Positions 11,781-23,100 of a stretch of DNA of 64,000 nt are shown one piece after another (the first letter of the stretch is position 1; each line of letters begins with the position of its first letter). Origin of the DNA: Lathyrus oleraceus (taxonomy: Eukaryota; Streptophyta; Magnoliopsida; Fabales; Fabaceae); NCBI RefSeq assembly GCF_024323335.1, contig NC_066583.1, forward strand, positions 272,746,916-272,810,915, in the 5' to 3' direction. The translations under genes and the position numbers were made by a program. Under the pieces are notes generated by a model. It was not told the DNA's origin, searched no databases, and saw only the letters and a list, made by a program, of their open reading frames with translations.

Positions 11781-13293
11781 TTAAAGCAGGCTTCTAAAAT
11801 TATACTTGATTGGATCCATTTTGGATATCAACCAAGTAATATGATTCAAAATATACTGGCGCAGACGCTTAGCAGCCCAAGCCAATGCGTAACATGTCTT
11901 TTCAAGCATAGAATACCGAGTCTCACAGTCGGTGAATTTCTTACTGAGGTAGTAAATTGCATATTCTTTCTTTCCAGATTCATCTTGCTGACCAAGAACA
12001 CAACATATACTATCATCAAGCACAGTCAAATACATGATCAACGGTCTTCCTTCAATAGTCAGAGATAGAATCGGAGGCTCAAGCAGATACTCTTTGATGC
12101 TATCAAAATCTTTCTGGCAATCTTCGGTCGAATCACAAGACTGATCTTTCCGAAGAAGCTTGAAAATAGGCGTACATGTGGCAGTCATATGCGATATAAA
12201 TCTTGGGATGTAGTTCAAGTGGCCGAGAAAACCTCTGACTTGCTTCTCAGTTTTGGGCGCAGGCATTTCTTGAATTGCTTTGACCTTGGCAGGATCAACT
12301 TCAATACCCTTCTCACTAATAATGAAGCCCAACAACTTACCAGAATGAACACTAAAACTACACTTATTGGGATTCAAGCGGAGTTTATACTTCCTTAAAC
12401 GCTAGAATAACTTCAATAAATGCTCAACATGTTCTTCTTCATCGCTTGGTTTAGCAATCATATCATCAACATAAACTTCAATCTCTTTATGCATCATATC
12501 ATGAAAAAGAGTGGTCATAGCTCTCTAGTACATTGCACCACCATTCTTTAGATTGAAAGGCATCACTCTATAACAAAATGTTCCCTAGGATGTAATGAAT
12601 ATGGTCTTCTCCATATCTTCAGGTGCCATTTTGATCTGATTATAACCGAAAAATCCATCCATAAATGAAAAGACTTTGATTTTAGATGTATTGTCTACCA
12701 ACATGTCAATGTGTGGTAGAGGAAAATCATCTTTCGGACTGGCTTTATTCAAACCTATATAATCAACATACATACAGACTTTTCCATCTTTCTTAGGAAC
12801 AGGCACAATGTTGGCCACCCATTGCAAATATTCAGAGGTAACAAGAAAACCAGTATCAATATGCTTTTGTACTTCCTCTTTGATCTCCACTTCCATATCA
12901 AGATGTGTTCTTCTCAAATTCTGCTTGACTGGCGGGCATTCTGGCTTCAACGACAGTCTATGCTCCACAATATCAGAATCTAGACCAGGCATGTCTTGAT
13001 AGGACCAAACAAACACATCAGAATTATCTCGAAGAAGATCAATCAACCCCTTCTTAGCTTCTGGATACAGTTGAGACCCAATCTTGACTTCCTTCACATC
13101 ATCTTCGGAACCCAAGTTGACTAGTTCAATCTGCTCTTTAAATGGCTGAATGGCTTTTTCATCATGCTCAAGTAAACGGGATGACTCATAAGATAATTCT
13201 TCGTCATCAATCTCTTCCTCAACTTCAAACACCGGGAAATCAAAGTTTAGAGAGGGAGTAGGATCATTGTATTCAATGGGTTTGAGAATCAAC
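11781..13293 (-). pseudogene. Ogre-A reverse transcriptase and first RNase H, decayed
   Basis: The exon starts at 13293 after the Ogre intron. The RT fingers and palm (WVANIVPVPKKDGKVCMYVDY, then GFFGYNQIKMAPEDMEKT) lie at 13292-12585. The catalytic YVDDM motif follows near 12470 between in-frame stops, and the connection/RNase H region (GFLGHLNYIPRFISH, then YYLSKKFTDCETRYSMLEK) is at 12377-11781. All three parts keep one frame but are separated by at least two stop codons, one of them a TAG just after the EKTIFITS segment. The domain order RT, RNase H, second RNase H, INT is that of Ogre/Tat Ty3/gypsy elements. Not functional. Confidence 0.88.
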
Positions 13294-13551
13294 CTGCATA
13301 ATGATTTGATATTTTGATTTTAGAGAAGTGGAGTACGAACAAATATTATGCAGATGGAAGGATTATTATTTATTTATGTTTTTTTTGTGATTGTCATTTT
13401 CAGAAAAAGCAAAAAAATAAAACATCATAGATGTGGATGAATAAAATTGTATTTTATTGATGATAATATTGAAAGTGCCTAACAATGTTCACTTCTCCCT
13501 TAAGTATAGGAGAAGGATTTTTTTTTTAAAAACAAAAAAAAAACAAGTTAC
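13294..13551 (-). other. Ogre intron between protease and RT
   Basis: On the minus strand the protease-side exon ends TCTAA, then GTAACTTG (donor at 13551-13550). The acceptor TTATGCAG ends at 13294, followed by GTTGATTC. Joining them restores the frame across the stop-bearing spacer and gives a 258-bp AT-rich intron with a T-rich tract. A spliced intron between the protease and RT regions is a documented hallmark of Ogre elements. Both splice sites look intact although the flanking coding regions are decayed. Confidence 0.8.
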
Positions 13552-15330
13552 TTAGAATGGTGAATGACAACAGGAACATCAATAGCAACCCAAGTGTTGC
13601 AAGTCTGGTCATGTGTCACAAAGTTGGCACCAACTTCGTCTTCATCACCACTGTCTTCAATAATGGTAGCTGAGTGTTGATCATTCCTGTGAATGAATCC
13701 TCCGCTGTGGAAAATTGGCTGCATAACTTTGACTTTGGCGTTGAATGGCTCTGGTTGAAATCCTAGCCCTGCTCTATTCTTGTTTTCAGTGACCTCCACA
13801 ACACGACCCCACTTGTCAATATTGCCGGCTTGAATAGCCTCTTGTGTATCCTTCAAAGAAGACATGGGTGCCCCAGTTTTCTTCAATTCATCAGCAATAG
13901 ATAAGGCTTGGAACAGCGTTCCAACCTCCTCCTCAACATCAACATACATGAAAGATGATAAATGGCTCACCAACAAAGCTTTCTCTCCACCAACAATGAC
14001 AAGTTTGTCGTTCTTCACAAATTTCAGCTTTTGGTGAAGAGTAGACGTCACAGCTCCAGCTTCGTGAATCCATGCCCTTCCCAACAAGCAACTGTAGGCC
14101 GGGTGGATATCCATTACCTGGAAAGTAATTTGGAAATCACTCGGACCTATCTTAACCGGAAGGTCCACTTCTCCAATGACAGTTTTACAAGAACCGTCGA
14201 ACGCTTTGACAACTACGTCACTATACCTCATTGAGGCGCCTTTATAAGAAAGTCTAGACAAAGTTGATTTTTGTAACACATTCAATGATGACTCAGTGTC
14301 AACCAACACATTGGACAGAGCGTCCTCCTTGCAATTCATAGAAACATGTAATGCCAAATTGTGATTTCTGCCTTCCTTAAGAAGTTCTTCATCACAAAAA
14401 CTCAAATTATTATAAGAAGTAATGTTGGCAACTATGTGGTCAAACTGATCCACGGTAACATCATGCTCAACATAAGTCAGTTCCAACACTTTCTGCAATG
14501 TTTTTCTATGTGCTTTGGAATTCATCAACAATGACAGCACAAAGATTTTTGACGGCGTCTGGAGCAGCTGCTCCACAACATTGAATTTACTCCTCTTGAT
14601 TAACCTTAACACCTCATCATCATCGTTAGTCTTCAACTTGATGGACTCACCAGACTGACACGTTGGAGCACTAACCGAATTTACTATTGGAATCTTTGCC
14701 TTCTTACTTACTAAAATATCTTTTATCACTTTAGGGAAAACTAGACTGAACACACGACCACTACAGATCACTTTTATAATATCTGCGATATTCACCACTG
14801 AATCTGCAACTGGAAGAGGAACCTCTTGACCATTTTCAATCATTATATTGGTATGGCACAGCTTTATCGGATGCATAGGGGACAGGGCCCGCTAACCGTA
14901 TAACTAACAGCAATACCGATCTATTGACATTATTGTTGTTGCTACTATCAAACTGAATGACTACCCGCTCAGGGGTCTTAAATACTGCCACAATCACATT
15001 TACATCTTCTCCCATATCCCTCGACTGTTGAATCTGGATTACATTCTCATCCATCAACTTCTGGATATCTCTCTTGACAATCATACACCCACGGGGGTTC
15101 ACACTACAAATGACACAATCGTCATGGTCATGTTCACAGTCACTGATTAGACACATAGTCTTATGCATCTCTACCAGAGATCTTCGGATACTCCTTACAT
15201 CAAAAACTCGGAAATTCCCTGGACAACCGTCTACCATGTTGACAGAAGCGTTACCATGAGCAGGCAACGAATTGGCTTTCACGTTCGACGCTTTATCCTT
15301 AAAGGATACCATACCACTCTTTACCGGCAT
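13552..15330 (-). pseudogene. Ogre-A protease region, decayed
   Basis: ORFs 15330-14836 and 14876-13548 overlap in different frames, showing a frameshift near 14860. The aspartic protease motif lies near 14300 as LVDTESSLNVL; the canonical Gly after DT/DS is Glu here, which should destroy activity. Downstream a GRAWIHEAGAVTSTLHQKLKF segment is typical of Ogre/Athila protease regions. In an active element this region would cleave the polyprotein. It joins the RT exon through the intron at 13551-13294. Confidence 0.8.
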
Positions 15331-15756
15331 CTGAACTTCATACTTTAGAGGATAGCAATTCTCTATATCATGACCAGGGGATCCCTGGTGAAAAGCACAA
15401 TGAAGGTCGGTCTTGAACCACCATGGTAGTGGCTCAGGAATTTACGGAGGATTTCTTGGCTGAATGAGATTTTTTAGGACCAATGACGGGTATAACTCTG
15501 CATTAGTCATAGGAATAGGGTCAAAGGAGACCTTCTTCCTCTCAAAATTTTGTTGGTGATTATTGTTGTTGTTGTTGTTGGTTCTTTGTTGCGGTTGTTG
15601 CTGATGTTATTGTTGCTGAATTGGAACTGATTGATTAGAATTGTTGGCAAAAACCGAAATTACTTAGGAAACTTGATGTTGATGTTGACGAGGTTGAGAA
15701 CTTTTTCTGACATGAGGCATCCTCTACCTCCCTACTGACACTGAATTAGCTTCTCC

Positions 15757-16819
15757 TTACTTCCTCTTAGAGAAACTACCACCGTACTTCTTGTTGGTTG
15801 ACGCCTCCTCTTTAGACAAACGTCCTTCACGGACTCCTTCTTCTAGCCTTATCCCTATGTTTACCATTTCAGTAAAACCATTATGAGCACTTGCAATCAT
15901 ACGTTCGTAATAAAACAAACTCAATGTCTTCAAGAAGATTTTCGTCATTTCCTTCTCTTCGAGATGTGGACTTATCTGAGCAGCCAATTCTCTCCATCTT
16001 TGGGCATATTCTTTGAATGTCTCCTTATCCTTCTGAGACATAAACCCCAACTGGTCTCTATCAGGTGCCATATCCACATTGTACTTATATTTCTTGACAA
16101 AGGCCTCGCCTAAGTCATTGAAAGTACGAACGCTTGCACTGTCCAGACCCATATACCACCTCAAGGCAGCTCTAGTTAAACTGTCTTGGAAATAGTGAAT
16201 TAATAACTGATCATTATTAGTCTGGGTAGACATTTTCCTGGCATACATAACAAGATGGCTTAGCGGGCAAGTATTCCCTTTGTACTTTTCAAAGTCTGGG
16301 ACCTTGAATATCACCGGGATCTTAACATTAGGGACCAAGCAGAGTTCAGCAGCATTCTTCCCAAACAAGTCTTTCCCTCTCAGAGTTTTCAATTCTTTGC
16401 GCAACTCGAGGAATTGATCTTTCATTTCATCCATCTTCTCGTATACATATGAACCTTCAGATGGTTCAGAATGGTAGATAGTGTCCTCAACATGAGGAAG
16501 AGTGTGAACAAATGGAGGTTGCGCTGACATGACTGGGCTAGATGCCGGTAGAGAAACAAATATGGGCGCATACCCTTCTGGCATAAAATCCGATGGCATT
16601 CCCCAAGGGAATCGAGCAGGCATAAAAGGAATGGAATGACTGGCAGCAACAACTGGAATAGCGGAATCTCCAAGGGAATCTCAGAAATGACAGTCCTTTA
16701 AGGAGGAGGAGTTACAGGAGACGGTGACAACTGATTCTGGGCAGCAATGATAGACTCCATCAGTGTCGTAAGTCTGGCAATCTCATCCTTCCTCAGTTCT
16801 CTTGCTCTAGATGTGCCAT
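15757..16819 (-). pseudogene. Ogre-A gag, decayed
   Basis: The main ORF (16623-15757, 288 codons) contains the retrotransposon gag domain: PDFEKYKGNTCPLSHLVMYA, then DSLTRAALRWYMGLD, then YAQRWRELAAQISPHLEEKE. A likely original start is the ATG at 16819 (MAHLEQEN...), after which stops and a frameshift break the link to the main ORF. Between 15756 and 15331 the frame is again interrupted, in a region rich in CAA/TTG repeats that would encode a Gln-rich linker. Gag would form the cytoplasmic particle. Confidence 0.85.
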
Positions 16820-17177
16820 CCTCTTTGGTTGATTAGCGCGAGTATCATAATGGTGAGTCAGTGTGGCTGATGCACAAAAGAAGAACTGATAAGACATCTG
16901 GTGAAGAAACCTGTTATGCAAATGATGCATGAAATGCAATGTTTTTGATTGTTTTTAATTTCAAGGAACATATGAAGTCCTATTTGAAAATATATGTATT
17001 CAAGCAATAATAACAATTTGATTGACCATAAAATCTCTTTTTATTCATAAAATTTGGAAGGATTACACTGAGTACAATTTTAGAGACTAAAATACAAATA
17101 CAAGAGAAAAAGAAACTATCATCCTAAGAGTCCCTAGAAACTACATCAGATGATCTGGCTACGGGTGCATACTTCCT
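16820..17177 (-). other. Ogre-A spacer between ORF1 and gag
   Basis: About 360 bp, AT-rich, without ORF or recognisable motif. A spacer at this position fits the Ogre layout ORF1, spacer, gag-pro, intron, pol. Confidence 0.6.
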
Positions 17178-18183
17178 TCAGATGCGTCGGATCTCAGACT
17201 CAAAGGATGTCTTCATCTGAGCTTTCTCGAAGACTAGCTGGTCAACAATCTTCTTCCAAGAAATAGAAGGCTGAGGCAGGATAGAGGAAGATGAACCCTC
17301 TGGCTCTTTCTGTCTCTTGATTGCACGGTCTTCAAGAATCTCAATAAGCGCATCCTTGTCTTTGGACTCAAGCTGCAACTCTTCATGCTTTCGGCTCAGA
17401 GCATGGAACCGTTCCTCCCACACATCTTTTTCTTGCTTCATCTTGGTGAGTGCGTCTTCCAACTCCTCTACATCTTGGTTAAGGAGATTTAATGGCTCAT
17501 CCATAACCATATACATAGGTCTTTCACAAGCATACAACATCTTCAGCTCCAAAGCTCTCTTCTTCACCCAAATAGTGTAAGCTTCCAAAGCTACACAGTT
17601 GCAAGGACCAAACTCGGGTCTTCCTTTCTTATGCACATTATACCAAGCATGTATCATCCTTTTCTTCAAGTGTTAGGGATCTTTACCCTCTTGATAAAAC
17701 AAACCTTCTAACCGAGTGTTATTAGGTTTATCTCTCAAGGGGAACCCAAGTTGACGACGAACCAAAGTAGGGTTGTAGTTGATTCCTCCTTGTGTACCAA
17801 TGAGAGGCACATTAAAGAACTCACCACAACTATCAATAATGTCCAAGCTACTCAATGCAGAATCATACCAAATAATATCATCATTAGTGAGAGACGTAAG
17901 TCTCTGAGACCACCGTAGACATTGCTTGTTCTCCAAAAAAGCAAGCGTCTGAGGTAAGTGCAAAATAAACCACTTGTACAGAAGAGGAACGCAGCACACA
18001 ATAGTCCCACCACCTTTAGAATTCCTTAAATGCAAAGAGAAATACATGTCACCCAATAGAGTAGGAACATGATTCCTAATCAAGAAGATTCTAATGGTGT
18101 TAACATCAACAAAACCGTCAATATTAGGGAACAAGGCTAAACCATAGATGAGCAATACAAAGATGGCTTCAAAAGAATCCATG
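17178..18183 (-). pseudogene. Ogre-A ORF1, downstream half
   Basis: ORF1 is the extra gene upstream of gag that marks Ogre elements; its function is unknown. This half begins right at the Tekay insertion with SMDSFEAIFVLLIYGLALFP on the minus strand, a segment of the plant transposon domain I know as DUF7745. It continues through a stop codon at 17675-17673 into a basic, coiled-coil-like C-terminal part (VEELEDALTKMKQEKDVWEE) ending at 17178. The upstream half lies at 27075-26635 on the other side of the insertion, and the frame of the two halves agrees once the insertion and one TSD copy are ignored. Confidence 0.85.
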
Positions 18184-18188
18184 CTACC
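18184..18188. repeat. Target site duplication CTACC, left copy
   Basis: CTACC directly before the TG of the Tekay 5' LTR; the identical copy is at 26630-26634. Confidence 0.95.
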
Positions 18189-20027
18189 TGTAACACCCCA
18201 ATTAAAATAAGATAATTATTTAATTTAAATTAATATTTTATTTATTAATTTAATTGAATAATTGGAAGTTGGATTATTATTATTATTTTGGAATAATCAT
18301 TATTGGATTATTATTTTATTGGAATAAAATAAGTTGGAATAATAAAAAGTCCTAATTTTTGGGGAAAAGGGTTTTCACGTGAAAAAGGAAAAGAGAAGCG
18401 GCTGAAAGAGAAAAGGCAAAGAGGCAGAGCAAGAGAAGAGGAAAAGCTTGAAGCTAACGGAATTTGCCGGATTGACTCAGGTAAGGGGGGTTTATCATCG
18501 ATTAACGGGTATCATGGGATAGTATGTGATGGGTAGTGAGAAACCATTGAAATTTGCCTCTGATTGAATGGTATATGTGATGAACTTGTGACTTATTGAT
18601 GAACGAATTTGGGTGATGATTGATGAGAAATTCGTGGGAATTAGAGGTAGAAAGGTTAACAACTTGTGAAATCGAAAATGTATGATTCGTGTTAGATGTT
18701 ATGTGTAATATTGTGTGAAATTTGGACTGTGGAAGGGTAAATTGGATAGATCTCGTAGCAGAGAAAGCCATTGCAGATTTGAGAGTTCTGGTTCCTGGTC
18801 ATACGCGTATGGCACTAGGCAATACGCGTATGAGATGGCTGGTACGCGTATGGCACTAGGCAATACGCGTATGGATGAGGAAGATGATGTTTTGAACGTG
18901 TTTTGGTCTCTGTTGGTACGCGTATGGGAATGTGATACGCGTAGCATACGCGTATGGGCGTGGGCATTACGCGTATGGATTTGGTCAGGCGTGGGCAATA
19001 CGCGTATGGGCATAGGCAATACGCGTATGGGCAGAATTGTGATTTTCTGTGCTGTTGTTGTGCAGTTTTTGGTTGTTTAGGCTGAGTGATGTACTTAGCT
19101 GATGTATGATGTAGCAGGGATCATTTCCCGTTGTTTTGAGTAGCATAAGTATTAGTAGAGTGTGCTAATACTGTATTTGATTATGTGGCATGATGTGATA
19201 TGCTTTTGTGATAAAATGTATTAATGATGTGTGATGATAAGCATGATGCTGTGAATGTATCAGTTATGTATGCATTTGTGAATAGACTGTTTTATGGCTT
19301 AGAGTGGGAGCTTATGTCTATTCTTGAATTGTTGCTGTTGTTGTTGCATTGCTAGGTGATTAGCATGCTTATTCTAGCCTTTTGGGCTGTAGCTAATTCC
19401 CATGGTGAGGAATTAGTGAGTGAACCATGGTGGGTTTGTTGTTGATGTTTGCATGCTAGATGATTAGTGTGCATAGTCTAGCCTTCGGGGCTGTAGCTAA
19501 TTCCCATGGTGAGGAATTGGTGAGTGAGTCATTAGATCTCAAATGAGTGGGACTAGTGAGCTTAGTAGCCGTATCTGGATTTGATCGGTGAGCTTGAACT
19601 GTATGTTCAAGAATAGTCGGTACCGCATGTGTGGAGTCTCATTTCATAATGAATGTATGGCATATAATATGAATGGATGTATTCTAGTATTATATGTGTG
19701 TTATGTGTTGTGTTGTTGATGTTGAGCATGGTTGAGATTATACATAGGCTATATGTTACTGTTGAATATGATGTTTGAACGGATATTGCCGTTGCTGAGT
19801 GCGTAGTCTGATTAGGGTGAATTGATGTGTTATTTACTTAGCATTACATGTTGTTCTATAATGCTTATTTTGATTTAATAAATGAGCATGATTTAATAAA
19901 TGAGCATGATAGGATATTTTGATAATTGTTGTGAAATGATTGTGTGACACCCTTCGGGGCATAATTACTCTGATTGATATGTTATTATTTTAATTAAATA
20001 TTTTGGGGTATTTAGAAGGGTGTTACA
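18189..20027 (+). repeat. Tekay 5' LTR (1839 bp)
   Basis: Almost identical to the 3' LTR but 226 bp shorter. It lacks 244 bp present at about 26240-26483, with CTTATT at both edges of the missing part, and has an extra 18-bp tandem copy (ATTTAATAAATGAGCATG) near 19875-19911. It contains the TACGCGTA cluster and an imperfect duplication of about 120 bp at 19330-19545 (GTAGCTAATTCCCATGGTGA in each copy). Confidence 0.95.
18803..19026. repeat. Cluster of ten TACGCGTA palindromes in the 5' LTR
   Basis: Ten copies of the palindromic word TACGCGTA, mostly as ATACGCGTATGG, lie within about 225 bp, with centres near 18805, 18826, 18846, 18867, 18920, 18939, 18950, 18971, 19002 and 19023. The same cluster recurs at 25179-25402 in the 3' LTR. 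The core ACGCGT fits the plant CGCG-box consensus VCGCGB bound by CAMTA factors; binding here is inference. The 121-codon ORF across it is a by-product of the repeats. Confidence 0.85.
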
Positions 20028-20031
20028 TAAG

Positions 20032-20044
20032 TGGTATCAGAGCC
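20032..20044 (+). other. Primer binding site (initiator tRNA-Met)
   Basis: TGGTATCAGAGCC lies 4 bp after the LTR end and is complementary to the 3' end of plant initiator tRNA-Met. It primes minus-strand DNA synthesis. Confidence 0.9.
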
Positions 20045-20151
20045 TGGTTGGTCGAGTCGAGTCGTAATTATTCTGTTTCCCGTGTACGGTATAGGTGTTG
20101 TGTAACCTATCAGTACTCATTGTTTCAGTTTGTTGGGTTTTCAGAATAGAG

Positions 20152-23100
20152 ATGGCTGGAAGAGGTAGAGATGATGCTGCAATTGCTGAGGCTCTGGGTA
20201 TGCTAGCTGGAGTACTTGGAGGAAATCCGAATGTTGTGGGAATGGGAGCTGCTCGTCAACTGAGTGAGTTCCAGAAGAACAATCCTCCAATGTTTAAGGG
20301 AGCATACGATCCAGATGGCGCTCAGAAGTGGTTGAAGGAGATCGAGAGAATCTTCCGAGTAACTGAGTGTGCCGATAACCAGAAGGTCAGGTTCGGTACG
20401 CATATGCTGTCAGAGGAAGCTGATGATTGGTGGGTTGCTACCCGCACTGAGTTGGAATCTGCTGGAAATGCTGAGATCACTTGGGCTGTGTTCAGAGAGA
20501 GATTTCTGAGGAAGTACTTTCCAGAGGATGTCAGAGGAAAGAAAGAAATAGAATTCTTGGAATTGAAGCAGGGTAACCGGTCTGTTACTGAGTATGCTGC
20601 TAAGTTCACAGAGCTGTCAAAGTATTATACTCCCTATAGTGAGGCTACTGGGGAATTTTCCAAATGTGTGAAGTTTGAGAACAGGTTGCGTCCCGAGATC
20701 AAGCAGGCGATTGGATATCAGCGGATCAGGGTGTTTTCTGATTTGGTTGACTGTTGCAGGATTTTCGAGCAGGATTCCAAGGCTAGAGCAGAGAGCTATC
20801 AGCAAAGGGTTGATAGGAAAGGTAAGAATCAGATTGATCGTGGAAAACCGTATGCAGCTGGCAAAGGTTTCCAGCGGCAGAGTGGGATGAAGAGGCCTAG
20901 TGGGGGAGACTCTAGTGCTCCTGTTAAGTGTTATAGATGTGGTCGGGCTGGACATCATGTTCATGAGTGTACCAGTGCTGAGATGAAGTGTTTCAAGTGT
21001 GGAAAAGGTGGTCATTTGGCTGCAGAGTGTCGGTTGAAGACTGTGACTTGTTTCAACTGTGGAGAAGTGGGTCATATCAGTCCACAGTGTCCTAAGCCGA
21101 AGAAAGAGAATCAGTCAGGAGGCAAGGTCTTTGCTTTATCGGGTTCTGAGACTTCTGCAGATGATCGTTTGATCCGAGGTACGTGTTATATTAATGGCTT
21201 TCCTCTTGTAGCTATTATCGACACAGGTGCTACTCATTCCTTTATATCTTTGGATTGTGCTGTGAAACTTAAGTTAGAGATATCTAAGATGCTTGGAAGT
21301 ATGGTGATTGATACTCCTGCGAAGGGTTCAGTGACTACTACTTCAGTTTGTTAGAGTTGTCCTTTGAGTATTTTTGGTAGAGACTTTGGGATAGACCTTG
21401 TGTGTCTTCCACTAGTGCAGATTGATGTTATCCTGGGTATGAATTGGTTGGTGTTTAACCGAGTTTCTATCAACTGTTTTGATAAGACTGTGATATTCCC
21501 TGAGATTGAAGAAGGAAAGGATTTGTTTCTATCAGCGAGGCAGGTGAATGAGGAAGTAGCAGATGGGGCAGAGTTGTTTATGCTGTTAGCGACTTTGGAA
21601 GCTAAAGATAAACTGGTGATTTGTGATCTGGCTGTGGTGTGTGATTTTCCTGATGTGTTTCCTGAAGAAGTGAATGAATTGCCGCCAGAGCGTGAAGTTG
21701 ATTTCTCGATTGATTTGGTACCTGGTACTAGACCGATATCGATGGCTCCGTATCGTATGTCTGCTGTTGAGTTAGCTGAATTGAAGAGTCAGCTGGAAGA
21801 TCTGTTGGATAAGAAATTTATTCGTCCGAGTGTGTCACCGTGGGGTGCACCAGTGTTGTTGGTTAAGAAGAAAGAAGGTACTATGAGGTTGTGTGTGGAC
21901 TACAGGCAACTGAACAAAGTGACGATCAAGAATCGGTATCCTTTGCCGAGGATTGATGATTTGATGGATCAGTTGGTTGGTGCGAGTGTGTTCAGCAAGA
22001 TAGATTTGAGATCTGGGTATCATCAGATACGTGTGAAAACTGAGGATATTCAGAAGACTGCTTTCAGAACGAGGTATGGACATTATGAGTATTCTGTAAT
22101 GCCTTTTGGTGTGACTAATGCGCCTGGAGTATTTATGGAGTATATGAATAGGATTTTCCATCCGTACCTAGATAAGTTTGTTGTGGTGTTTATTGATGAC
22201 ATTTTGGTGTATTCGAAATCCGAAGAAGAGCATGCTGAGCATTTGAGAGTGGTTTTAGAAGTTCTACGAGAAAAGAAGTTATTTGCTAAACTATCCAAGT
22301 GTGAATTTTGGTTAGAAGAGGTTAGTTTTCTTGGTCATGTGATTTCAAGAGGTGGTGTTGCTGTTGATCCTTCTAAGATAGAAGCGGTGTCTAAGTGGGA
22401 AGCTCCGAAGTCTGTTGCTGAGATTCGAAGTTTCCTTGGTTTGGCTGGTTATTATAGGAAATTCATTGAGGGATTTTCTAAGTTGGCGTTACCGTTGACG
22501 ATGTTGACTAGAAAGGGGCAAGCGTTTGTTTGGGATTCGAAATGTGAAGAAGGTTTCCAAGAGTTAAAGAGAAGGTTGACTACTGCTCCTATCCTGATAT
22601 TACCGAGTTCGTCGGAATCATTTGAGGTTTACTGTGATGCTTCATTGTTGGGCTTGGGTGGTGTGTTGATGCAGAATAAGCAGGTTATAGCTTATGCTTC
22701 GAGACAGCTAAGGGTTCATGAGAGGAACTATCCGACGCACGATTTAGAGTTGGCAGCTGTGGTGTTTGTTCTGAAGTTGTGGAGGCACTATTTGTATGGG
22801 TCAAGATTTGAGGTTTTCAGTGACCATAAGAGTTTAAAGTATTTGTTTGATCAGAAAGAGCTGAATATGAGGCAGAGAAGATGGTTAGAGTTTCTGAAGG
22901 ATTATGACTTTGGTTTGAATTACCATCCGGGTAAAGCAAATGTAGTGGCTGATGCATTGAGTAGGAAATCATTGCATATGTCTATGTTAATGGTTAGGGA
23001 ATTGGATTTGATTTAGCAGTTTAGAGACTTGAGTTTGGTGTGTGAGAGTACTCACAATAGTGTTAAATTGGGGATGTTGAAGTTAACGAATGGTATTTTG

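Noticed and set aside
18803..19026. CRISPR-like appearance of evenly repeated palindromes
   Set aside because: The spacing is irregular and short, the repeat is only about 10 bp, and the context is a plant retrotransposon LTR.
18715..19080. 121-codon plus-strand ORF and overlapping minus-strand ORF, repeated at 25091-25456
   Set aside because: Both copies lie in the Tekay LTRs and the protein is a translation of the TACGCGTATGG repeats; no sign of a gene.
20203..22298. Minus-strand ORFs of 66-152 codons across the Tekay gag-pol
   Set aside because: Shadows of the real plus-strand frame; no homology.
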